In this document: positions 1 to 12,000 of the stretch, in pieces
Position numbering within the stretch: position 1 is the stretch's first letter
Layout of the letters: each line of letters begins with the position of its first letter
Assembly: GCF_051020765.1 (NCBI RefSeq)
Contig: NC_134940.1
Coordinates: 15,451,712 to 15,515,711 of the forward strand
Direction of reading: 5' to 3'
From: Lasioglossum baleicum
Lineage: Eukaryota > Arthropoda > Insecta > Hymenoptera > Halictidae
DNA: 64,000 nucleotides
Position numbers and translations under genes: made by a program
Notes under the pieces: model-generated
Database searches by the model: none
The model's input: only the letters and a program-made list of their open reading frames with translations
What the model was told of the DNA's origin: nothing

Positions 1-2359
1 CTATTTGTCTTTTTTCTAGAGTTCATTGTTACAATTGTACATTTTGAATGATTTTAGGCAAAGTTACTGTATTAATAAGAATATTAGAAGATTGAAACAG
101 TTGAATTTAATGAACGAGCATTGTTTGCAGTTGCAAAAGAAAAAGACAACTATGAAAGATGAGAAAGATCTGAAAAGAAAGAAAGTTATGACCAGTTGTC
201 CATTTCTACCAGGTAATCAAGACCTATTGATAGGAGAAACTATAACACAAATTCAGGATGTCGAAGAGATCACGGAGAAAGGAGAAGCTATTAAAACTTG
301 TGCATATTATGCGTCGAGAAAAGCAATTCCACATTGTCAGCTTATATTAATCCCGTATAATTCTGTATTACATAAAAACACTAGAATTAGTTCTGGAATC
401 AAATTAAAGGGAAACGTATTAATAATCGACGAGGCCCATAATTTATTGGAGGCTATCGAAAGAATGCATAGCGTTATGATTTCGGGAAGAAATATATTGC
501 ATTGCTATAGCCAACTTTCGCAATACCAAAAAAGGTATTAACTCAAATTCCCTTGTATATTAACCATTTAAACATTTAATAGAACCTATTTTATTTTAGG
601 TTCCAAGCTTTGTTTTCTGCTAAAAGTGTGTTAAGCTTAAGTCATTTAAGTTTTTACTTGAAAAAGCTTCTAACCATTTTTGGCGCTACCACAAAATCAA
701 ATCCTAGTGATGTTCTTAATACAGAAGCAACTTCAAAATTATACAAAGTCGAAGAGTTCGAGCTAATGACAGAAATCGACAATGTAAATATATTTGAGCT
801 GTTGAAATTCATTAAGAATTTTCGGTTGACTCATAAACTTCAAGGTTTCATGGAGCAGTATGGAGATCAATTAAAAATTCAAGATAATCGTGCGAAAACA
901 TCTGGCGTAACACAATTCTTAAATACTATCAAAAACAAAAGTTCAGAGGACAATGCGACCGACGCTGTACCCCAAGAGGAACAATCGAATAATCCGCTAA
1001 TATCAATTGTGAGTTTTATCGAATGCTTACAAAGTGATTGTAGCGATGGAAGAATATTAGTGGTTCCTGGTCCAACCCTTGGTCAAAATGTTATCAAATT
1101 TTTATTGTTAAATCCAGCTGCCTATTTTCATGATATTGGTACGTATATTTATTTATATATACGTTATATATTTACGTATTTTTTACGTTATATTTTTATA
1201 TATATGTATTTAAAATATATTACATATATTTACGTATATGTATTTATTGTTTTATGGAAATTTAATACTGAAACATTTATAGTACGCGATGCTAAGGCTG
1301 TAGTATTGGCTGGTGGAACGATGGCACCGATGGATGAATTTACAGAACAATTATTTGTAGCAGCGGGTGCTTCACCAGAGAGGATTGTCACGTTCTCCTG
1401 CGATCATGTAGTTCCACAAGAAAATATAACATGCAGTATTGTGACATGCGGTCCAACTGGTGTTGAATTTGAGTTCAATTTCCAAAATCGACAAAATATA
1501 AAGCTGGTGCGTATTTAATGAAATAGATCGCAATAATGTAAATTGTTGTAAATTGTTATAATTGGATATTTCAGTTAGATGAACTAGGGAGAGCATTGGT
1601 AAACATATGTAACATTGTACCAGCTGGAATCGTAGTATTTTTACCTTCTTATAGCTTCGAAGAATTACTGTACAAACACTTAGACAAGTCTGGTATCATA
1701 TCTAAAATCTCTTTGAAAAAGTGTGTGTTTCGAGAGCCTAAATCAACTAGTCAGGTATTTTGTTCACTTGTTCTAGTAGAAAATTTATTCTAAAGTTTAT
1801 ATAGATCAATTTTTCAGGTGAACGAAATTTTGGAGCAATATGCACGTCGCATTAAACACCCCCAGAGCCCACAAAATGGGTCATTATTATTTAGCGTAGT
1901 GGGTGGTAAACTAAGCGAAGGTTTAAATTTTTCTGATGACTTGGGTAGATGTGTTATAGTAGTAGGAATGCCGTATCCGAATATTAAATCGCTAGAACTA
2001 CAAGAGAAAATGAAATATTTAAATGAAAACGTTGTATGTACATATCTTTTTATAGAAATGTGTAATACTCAATACGTTAAAAATCTTTATTTTCTTGTGT
2101 TTATCAGAAATCTGGTGCTGGACAAAGTTTTTATGAGAACGCCTGCATGAAAGCTGTGAATCAGTGCATTGGACGAGCTATTCGACATATTAACGATTAC
2201 TCAACGGTTGTATTATTTGATAAACGATACCCCCAAAAAACTAAAGCACTTCCACATTGGATTCAACGTACAGTAGTAAGTCATAGTACCTTCGGTAGCA
2301 TGATCGGTGTTGTAGCTAAATTTTTTAGTAAAAAACGGGATGAACTCAACAAAAAATAA
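1..2359 (+). CDS. DDX11: ATP-dependent DNA helicase DDX11/CHL1, 3' part (5' end outside window)
   Basis: XPD-like superfamily 2 helicase acting in the nucleus in sister-chromatid cohesion and replication-fork processing (known for the family). Exons read as 58-534, 600-1138, 1283-1506, 1575-1754, 1818-2033 and 2108-2359, with phases that join cleanly. The first visible exon holds the four cysteines of the Fe-S cluster (QSYC, NEHC, TSCPF, TCAYY) and the Walker B box IDEAHN. Later exons hold GGTMAPMDEF, FLPSYSF, GGKLSEGLNF and motif VI, QCIGRAIRH. The ATP-binding Walker A motif and N-terminus lie upstream of base 1. No frameshift or stop is seen. The stop is 68 bp from the stop of the convergent mutarotase gene. 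The choice over other Fe-S helicases (XPD, FANCJ, RTEL1) rests on the DDX11-like run around the DEAH box and in the C-terminus. Confidence 0.93.
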
Positions 2360-2427
2360 TTCGTATCAAACTCAAACAATTTTACTTATAAAATACTGTG
2401 ATCTATAATATAGTGTATAAATTTACT

Positions 2428-4298
2428 CTACATAAAATTTGCAAGTTGTACGTTGAACTTGTATGTTAAGTCATGACAGTAAACTTGTCCAGGGTATAAT
2501 ATGCAACACGGGAAATGTGACTGAAACAAATTCATTACATAAGCTTTCCTTTAACGCTTGTATTTAAAAACATTTAACATACTCACGTAATGTATTGCGT
2601 TAGGATAATTTTGTGGTTGAATAGTAAAGCCGCAATACTTTTTGTAACGGGCTCCTTGTTTTCCTAAAATAAATTTTAACTTTTTCGGTACAGTAATGAT
2701 TTTTTGCCATGGCTTATCAATTTCTTCTTCCTCCTCGTTGTTACTTGTGTAACTTTTAACGCTCATCTTTGTATTATCTTCTTCCTGCAAAAAGAATAAA
2801 CATGTATCTATAAAATTAAAAGAAGCTTTAGAATTTATAATGTAGAAGTACGATAAATATTTATATTTACTTCTTCTTCTTCTAACGAGTCAGAACTAAA
2901 TGAAAACTCTGGAACAGTGGGTGGTATACGACCCCCAGTATAAAATTGTACACCACATTGATCGGAGTAGATTTCTAAGGTACTATAAAAATGTATTATA
3001 TTTAAAATAATAGTATTCTGTAATAATAGTGCACTCTTAGTAATTTAGTAAATCTCTACCGTCCACTTTTTACGTGCCACGCTTTCGCAACAAATAAACT
3101 TCCAGATTGCCCATTTCTCGTAACGCAAAGATTATGATCGTAACCTTCCCCTGGTGGCACCTACACGAACACAAATGTTCTCAGTATTTTTATTTAAACA
3201 TTATTTTTACAGTAATATTTAGTTCTTTTATACCTTTTCCATATATTCACCTATAATTCTTGGTATTCGAAAATCCATTACAGTACCACCTACTCCACGT
3301 ATCGCACCTGTCGGTACAGGATCAGTGTAATCCGAGAATGTCCATCGATCACAATTGAAAAGTATTTTATGCTTTTTCAATTCTATTTCTCCTGCATCCT
3401 ACGATGTATTTGATATCAATAAATTACTTAGATGAATATCATTTTTAAAATACATTACTACTTACATGCCCAGCTAAGTTGAACATCGAACCATGCGATA
3501 GATTTATTATTGTTGGTTTAGATGTCGTTGCTCTCATACATATGTCCAACTTATTATCTGTAGTTAATTTAAATCTTACTGTGGTCAGCACTGCACCCGG
3601 ATAGCCCTCCTCTCCGTCAGTGCTTAAATAGCTCATGACAACTGAACATCCAGCAATATATGAGTCCCAAAGTTTACGGCCAAATCCATTCGTCTAGAGA
3701 AAATGTATAACGCTTAAATCAGATGATATGTAATGGTACAAGGTATTTAAAATTCATTTACCCCTCCATGTAAATGATGCTTTCCATTGAAATCATTTTG
3801 CGTTAATTGGTAATCTCTACCTCTGATAGTAACGTATCCATCTTGAATACGGTTTGCACATCTTCCTAGTATGCATCCGATAAATGGATTTGTCACAGGG
3901 TTCATATATCCTATGAAATTCAAATGATTAATACGACTGAATTATTTGAGATGCATGAAATCAAACCTTTTAAATCATCGAATCCAAGAACAACGTCAGC
4001 AGAGTGTCCATACTTATCTGGACACTTTAAAGACAGAATCGTTGCTCCCCAAGTAATAAGAACAACTTCCATTCGATTAGCATTTATAATAGTATACGAT
4101 TTTACTATTTTTGGTATAGAGTCGGTGAACATTTGGTTTTCATCGTTATCTGATTATTTGTAATTTATATTTTATACAAATCATCATTTATTCTGTGCCA
4201 TAGCAATATAGATAATTGAACAACCTACCAACCCAAATTTCTCCAAATATTCCTTCTGTAATTGTTATGTTTTTACAATTGCACCCTTGAAAATCCAT
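2428..4298 (-). CDS. Galactose mutarotase (aldose 1-epimerase)-like protein, likely catalytically impaired
   Basis: Nine exons (4298-4229, 4149-3967, 3910-3762, 3693-3466, 3398-3234, 3160-3060, 2982-2871, 2784-2587, 2520-2428) give 432 aa. The start ATG at 4298 begins a segment ending ITITEGIFGEIW, matching the family N-terminus. Family motifs are clear: ITWGATI, DVVLGFDDL, GRCANRI, HHLHGG, DGEEGYPG, FNLAGH, GYDHN, GVQFYTGG and, near the end, ILYPGQVY. However, the motif that carries the acid histidine (NLTNHS in human GALM) reads NLSHGS, with glycine at the His position. The motif with the base glutamate (LETQN) reads IQPQN. Residues about 310-375 form a charged insertion with two glutamate clusters, making the protein longer than the usual 340-350 aa. 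Cytosolic; no signal peptide. The family converts beta- to alpha-aldoses in the Leloir pathway, but activity here is doubtful. Confidence 0.88.
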
Positions 4299-7200
4299 GT
4301 TTATTAATAAAATTAGAATCGATACAATGAATTTGAAGCAATATTTACATAGCAAAATGTTCACAGTATTTATAAAATGATACAATAATTTTCACACATT
4401 TAAAACTTTTTCCTAGCTTACATAATGGCAAGTCACTTGTTTTGTTTTTTAAATTACTATCATATGAAAAAGAATGTATGAAAGAAAATAAGATTTAATT
4501 TGTTTTCTGCTGTTATTTGAAATTATTTATTAATAATAATAAAGCATCACCTACAATCTGTGATGCTTGAATGTTACAATAATTGTAATAATTAATATAA
4601 TATATATTCCAGTTACTATTTATAATTTATATATAATTAATATTTATAGAATAATGTACAATGCTTGGAAAAATACATGAATTTTTAGTGCAAATTAGAC
4701 ACCGCATCGATACGTTTCCCGTTCAGTTATTTATTTTTTTTTTTTTTTGCTTAAATTTCATTACATTTAAACATGTCGAGTAAAAAATCGAAGACGATAT
4801 TCGTTATTGCATTTCTTTAACGTATTTTACTTCTTTTAAATTTTGCACACTATAAATTGAATATTTCTTGCCTGCTTTCTCATTATTATTTATTCTATTT
4901 CTCGCGTATTCGTAATTTAATTGATGGTCGTGCAGTGCCCAATGTCTTGTTTGGCAAAGTATATCTATTATATTCACCACGAGAAAATTCTCTGAAATCC
5001 CTATTCTCATCGTACAATGTATTTTTAAGTTATATTACACAAAATGTTTCTTTTTGTTTTCTCAAGCTTTGGGTTCTGCATTTCATTACTTTTTTTAAGG
5101 CGCACACCAAAGCAGTCATTTGTTACTTAAATACATGTGGAACACATTGCACTTATAGCTTATTAGTAATACTCTTACGACTACAGAGTAAATCTAAAAA
5201 TTTAAATAAATCATCAGTGATTACGGGTTGCAGTACATTCTACGTCCTCTTAGTTAATTATATTACAAAGAAAAAATACTGACAAAAATTAATTTCACAC
5301 AGAACAAATATCGAACAACTGCGATAACTCCACGAACACGAATTCTTTTCAGATATCGTTAAGCAAAATTATTGAGCATATTATGCAAAGAAATAAACAT
5401 AGAAAGAACGGAGGAGATATTGCAGCGAATACTTTTGTGTACAATGAAAAAGCCCACATGTCTCTCAATTATCATCTTGGTCATAAGTGTTATTGTACAA
5501 TTCACTAATTAGTAAGCAGCATGCAGTATTACTGTAATTTCAATAAGGAAATATTTACAATTTCAAATTTATATACCAAAAGAAACATGTTCAAACAACA
5601 ATGTTTTTGGTCTTCCATAATTTAAAGATAAAATAAAGAGATCGGTAATAAATTATTTTATGTATATATATGTAAACCAAGTATTTTAATACATGTAGAT
5701 TTTTAAATGTTTTTATCATATCACTCGTACAGTTATTCTGAACATTGTTTCTTAGAAAATTGTATCTAATTAATGGAACATATCATCTACGAATGGTCTT
5801 TAATGAAATACAAAACTGGATGTTTCTCTTACGTTAAGCTAAAGAAGTTATAATATATAAAAAATAAATATAGCTTAGACTAGCACTGTTGGCGATCATG
5901 TGCCATTACACAATCGATAATTAATAGCTGCCTAATATTGTATTTTGTATAAGTAAATCATCATTACTATCAACAATTACTGATATTAGCGTTCTAAGAT
6001 TTCATTAAATATTTTTTTTCAATTACATTGGAAGCATTTTCAATTTTTTTTTTGTGTCTCTTAATATATTAAGTACATGATACTAGCACCGTAGAATATC
6101 TTTGTACAGCATAGAAAGGCATACCCATGAAATATTATTACTATAAGTTTCCATCGATAACATCATAAATATTTTCATCGGTAATCCAAGTTCGAAAAAG
6201 TATGAGTATAAACCAGATGAGTTTTATTTCACTTCGTACGTAATAAACTATAAATATACCAATTCAATGGGTTCGCTTTTCCTGCTTAAGAAACACTTAA
6301 ATACATCCTTAATGCTTTGCTAATTCTACTTTGAGAACAATTTTCTCGGCGAAATCTTTTAGAAATTCTCTCGACAGATCCAAAGTAAATTTTATCGAAA
6401 AGAAATTTTCTCTACGCATATTACAATATTTTTTGTTCAAGTATATCAGATATTAAACTCCACCAAAAAATTCTTCCTCAAAGTAAACTCTGTTTCCTTT
6501 CTTCGTCTTTACTGTATCTTATGTACATTGCAACATATCCTACAATACTGATTATCATTCAAGAAATTATTGCAAAAGAATCTGTACCACTTCTCTTTTT
6601 TCTTTTTATATATATATATCATTCTAAATGAGGTCAAAGAAATAAATGAATTATTTTGATTAGATACAAAACATGGCGTAGAATATACGCAACATGTAAA
6701 TAAGTTTTGATTGGTTTGTAAGTTTAATCTAAATTATGTAGCTGTTATATTTTACATTCTTGAACCAATAAATTAAATATATATATATGTTCATATAAAA
6801 ATCAAGTTTAGTTAATATCTTGTTTTTTTAGTAGTTAGAGAGAAATAAGATATATATGATCAAAATACAGAGTATTACAGCATTTCTTTTCCTTCTTTCG
6901 TACGATCGGTAAAAAAGAAAGGAACAGAATTGTGGATTCTTTTTAATACCCGGTATTTCGATTATTTTATTAACAATTCGAGAATAAAATCATTTCTGAG
7001 GCACTCGTGCACTTAAAAATCCAAAAAATATTTTAGATTATACTGTACAAAGTGTGATCTATATAAAGGAATGTATCGACCATTGTTACATCGTTAAACA
7101 AATAGTAACTATCCAATATATTTTTATATGTACAATGTTGATTATGTATATGGAGTGTTCTCGTTCTAACACAATTTTTCCAAATATATCACACCTTAGA

Positions 7201-9072
7201 TGGCTATAGAATTTTTATAGCTATGCTAAGTATGTTAAACACTTTTCTACAAGGTACGCCAATCACTCGAATGCATACTTTTCTTTATATATATATATAT
7301 ATAAAAAAAGTGTCATTTCGACTGTTCATGGCATATTAAATTAAGGCTACTATGCTGGTAGCTCACAAATGCATAAAAAATCCCACTGTACAAATTTTTG
7401 TTCACACACGTGTACCTAGTGCCATGGTGTCTGTGTATAAAAAGTAAAAGATAGTAAAATAAATTGTAAAACCTGACACAGTATAATGGCAAACAAAACA
7501 AAATGCATGTCTATTATCCTACTTATGCATTACAAATATTTCATGTAAAAAAACCTGCATATATACAGGAAAACATTGCGATATTCGATTTGTATTAACT
7601 ACTATTTACGACCTAAGATTTTCTTATTCGGTATACCTAAATTATTGTCCTAAAATAATGCTGAGAGAAATTATATCGATCATTATTCCAATCGCATGTA
7701 AAAATGAATAATTTTAAGTTTAGATTTGCATCAATGTTTTCCTGCCTATCTATGTTTATAAGTTATTATTTTCATTACACTATACAATAATCAGATTCAA
7801 TATTCTTTTATTTGATTGGTGAACGTAAATTTTGATGGAATGTAAACTATTGTTGAGATAAATATGTGTATTACATGTTTTTTGAATACGTATGCAAGTA
7901 CTGAAGATGAACCTAGCTGATCTCTTCTTTATGCAGTTGCATGGGTACGCAAGATAGATAAAAATTTAATTGTTTTTTAAATATAACTTTTTAATTTTTT
8001 CCACTTTTTAAAAATTGGACTAAACGACTTGAGTTTTTCTTTTGATACGTTAGAAGGATTAGTTTACTAGGTAACGTGTAAAAATAATTTTTTAAAATTG
8101 CTATTGCTCGCGCGGAATTTCGAAGAGAAAAATGAAAATCACGATTTTTAACTTTTTTCTTTTTTTCTTTCTAACTTCGACCAATGGTAATTTTTTCATT
8201 AATTTTCTTATACGTTACCTAGTAACATTGTTTCAATAACAAAAACTACATCCAATAAAATCTAAACTTCTTTGGCAACCAGATTAAAGAAGACTTCTCA
8301 TTCTATCTCATTCTAAATAACTACACAATTGCAAAAAAAAACAGGTCTTGCTCTTCGCACCAATCTGTTATACGAAGGAGGAATCGATTAAGAAATATCT
8401 TTTACGAAAACCAATTCAAAGCCAATCTGACTAGTGTTATCATCTGGTCTCCCAGCACATTGTGAGCACTATCTTGCATCATCTGATTCTAGTTTGAGTA
8501 TTCGCAGAATAAGAAAGAATACTTAGAAAAAAAGAAGAAAGAAATTTTTTCTAAGAAATATGAATTAAAAAAGAATAGAGTTCAGAGAAGCTACACCAAC
8601 AACGGATGCAAGATGTGCGGAATGTATGAATAAAATATTTGTAATACATACAATTTAAATAACAGTACATAGTATTCGAATGCACGATGCAAACTATACT
8701 AATCCCGACATTCACGCTATTTCTGCAAAATATGAGACGTACCAGTTCTTCAACAAAATTAAAAACAGTCTGATCGGATATAAGAGTCTTTGACGACAGT
8801 GTCTCAGTATTTATACATATGGAATGTTTAAATTCTTACTGTATTCGATGACCTGCACTAATATATGAAAAAACGTTCTGCAGGAGGCAGTGCTTTCGAA
8901 ATGTGTATCGCAATATTCTTCTTGCCTGTAAAGATTTGATCGATTCTCTGCCACGTCAGATATACTCTCTTTGATTCGTATAATTCTAATTAAATGTTAC
9001 TTTCAAGATTGACAAACATTTCGGATTATTAATTACATCTATATCGTCTTTATTGTTTTAAATAAGCCAATG
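4299..9072. other. Gene-free AT-rich stretch between mutarotase-like gene and slpr stop
   Basis: No reading frame longer than about 140 codons and none with a recognisable domain. The sequence is very AT-rich with A/T homopolymers and short (TA)n runs (for example near 6608-6622 and 7286-7302). The part next to 9072 is probably the 3' UTR of slpr. Where that UTR ends is not determined. Confidence 0.5.
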
Positions 9073-12000
9073 CTATGACAAAAATTCTCGTTCTAATTCC
9101 GAAATACTTGGTTTTCTACTTCTGTTCAATCGACGATTAGCTTGTAAAGGTATAGTACCGTCCTGGCTTTGCCCGTGTACAGGAATATCGAGTAAAGTTT
9201 CTCTATGTTCTCGCGATACTCCATCACGATCAAAGGTCACCGGAGAAAATCGAACCCTACTAATAGAAATTTGATTATCTTTAGCCGAGACGTAGCTCGA
9301 ATCCTCAGACGTCAAAGAATCCGGTGGTGTAGGATTCGTCGGTGTACCGGAGCCTGAATTATTTTTGCTAACGCTCTTGTTCGGAGAATTATATGAATAA
9401 TTGGATCGTTTCAAACTCGATCGTAATCGGCTAACAACTTCTAAATTGCTCGGTCGTTCGCCCGAGTTCGAATTCGAGTCGTGCGAGTTCTGACGTGTCA
9501 GTATCTGTGAACCATATTCTTGATTAAGCATACTAGGACTATACGTTCCTACGTTTGAGATGACGTTCGAAGGTCGTTGATAATAATGTCCTGGCGAGTT
9601 GAATGAATAATCATCCTCATCTTCTAAACGAAACGTTGGGTTCACGTTACTCTGACTCGATGTGCTTGCGTTCGAAACATTTGACGAAGTACGATGATGA
9701 GTATATGGAGGAAGTCTTGATACAGGCCGAGCCGGACTATTTATACTGCTCGGATTGTCATAAGCGTGTGGGAATTCAGGGCACTCAAGCATTCTATCAC
9801 TGGAGGAGAAAAGTTGTGTGAGACATCTAGCTAAAATTTGAGAATTTATCTAGGGCTGTTACTTTTCCGAAGCTCCGACTTTGCAAAGATTCGAAGGGAC
9901 GAAGGAATTTAGTACGATTTTAATTTATTTCAGATCAGAAAAGGCTACTACCACGGAAAATAAGATTTTATTTGATTCGAGTTTCTCTTAAAATTCGTAT
10001 ATAAAAATTGCAAATTGCATAAACATCCGCAGTCTATTCTACCTACACCTTCGAAGTTTCAAAAATCGAAGCTTCAAAGTTTCCAAATCTTCGACCTTCT
10101 AAGGAAAGTAACAGCCCTAAATTTATCGTCGACACTACTGCGAACACTTACTGGTAATCTGTAGGTACAAAATACGTTGGTTCTGGTTGTCTATAATATT
10201 CCGGTGGAACAACCGTGTACACTGGAGGTCCGTAGTCTGGGAAAGGAGCAACGTTGCCCATGTATATCGTTGGTACTCTTTCCATTCGATCCACTCTTCC
10301 TGCGTCGTGTGTAAATACATCTTCGTTACTGGTGCTGCTGCTCTTTCTTCTAGGACTTGGTGTTGGCGCATTGGAACCTGCCGTACTACTCGCATAGTGT
10401 TGAGGTGAATCGGTGAATCTCAAAGGTTTATCAGGCATCACGCTGGGGGGAAGACCTGGTGCTATGCCACCCATGTTACTTAAGAATGGCCTGTGGTAGT
10501 AGCAACAATTATTATTTGAATGCGGCTGACTATAGATACGATTATAAATACAATTTCCTACCTGTAATGTCTAGCTGGTCCATGGTACGTGTTATGGGGA
10601 TAACCGCTACTCGAACTAAACTCGTAATCAGGACCGAGATAACCAGAATTACGATTCGATCCGGTATCCGCTTGAAACCACCATCTCGAAGGTTCTTCTT
10701 CGCTGTCACCAAGCCGAGGATACAATCTTGGATGAATCGGAGATATGTTCGACATTCTTACATCGTATCCGGTCGCTACTCCAGCTAGCATAGCTGCGAT
10801 ATTGTACAACACCAGTTCTATTATGCTTAACTTTGGTTTTTTCATTTCTCCGTTATAGAGAGTTGGCATCGGAACAGGCATTGGCATGATGTAAGGTCCG
10901 GTTAATCCAGGTTTCAACGGATAATCTGATGTTACCCAGTCAGATGAGAGATCAGGCGCTACAGCTGTATAATCTACAAAAACAATCAAATTTCTACAAT
11001 AATAATGGTGGTATTGGTGCATATTTATAAAAAGCACAGACATAATATATCTTTACTTTCCTTTTTTATACAATATAGAATAGTTTAGAATATAATTTTT
11101 CTCTTGCTATTAAATCTGTTTGCTTCTTACCTTTGGAAACTTTTTCAGAAGATTTTTGTTTTATAAATGTTATATATATAAATCTATCGTATTAAATTTC
11201 TAGTAAACTAGTTTACTATTGTAGTTGCATCATGCTTACATGTTATTGAATTACTTACAATTATTTATGTGTACAAGCACAATGTAATACGTGCAACGTA
11301 TTAAAACATTACATGCTGCGTTCTTGTTTTAACTATATTTGTTACTATCAATAAATCTTATGAAGCTTATACATTATTTCTCTAGAAAACAATGACATAA
11401 GCGCAAAGATAGTATCTTAAAAATGAGCCATACTTGTTGGAAAATATTGGATCTCTGAAAATGAAGCAGAGTGTAAAAAGGAAGGAAAAAAGTAATAAAT
11501 GCTCGATAGACGGTAAGCATTTACCATAACTAATTTCAAATCGTTTTCTTTACCCCATTTTTGATTTCCTATTTCTTCGTTTCGAAAACACAAAATCTTA
11601 GTTTGTCTTAATTTTGTTTACTTGTTTATATCGAAGGAAAAAGTAGACAAACAAAATTTACATTGTCCATTATATACAAGTAATTATTTGGCAACACTCC
11701 CTGTTTCATAATAATTTGCATTTGATATTTTACACGAAAATCAGAATAAATAGGAATATTTTAAAAAAAACTCGATTTAGTGGAGTATTCACTCAAAAAT
11801 GAGATTGGAAGTTTAGGGTAAGAAAAGGACCAAACCCAAAGTTAGGATCCTACTGGATGCATGCAGAAGGATTCTCTTACGCTCGGCTATTGGCAAAAAC
11901 GATTAAAAACAATGTAAATATATAAAAAGCAGACAGAAAGAATTCTATTACTTTTTTTTTGGTTTTATTTTTACAGTTAGTATAGTAATCGAAAAACAAG

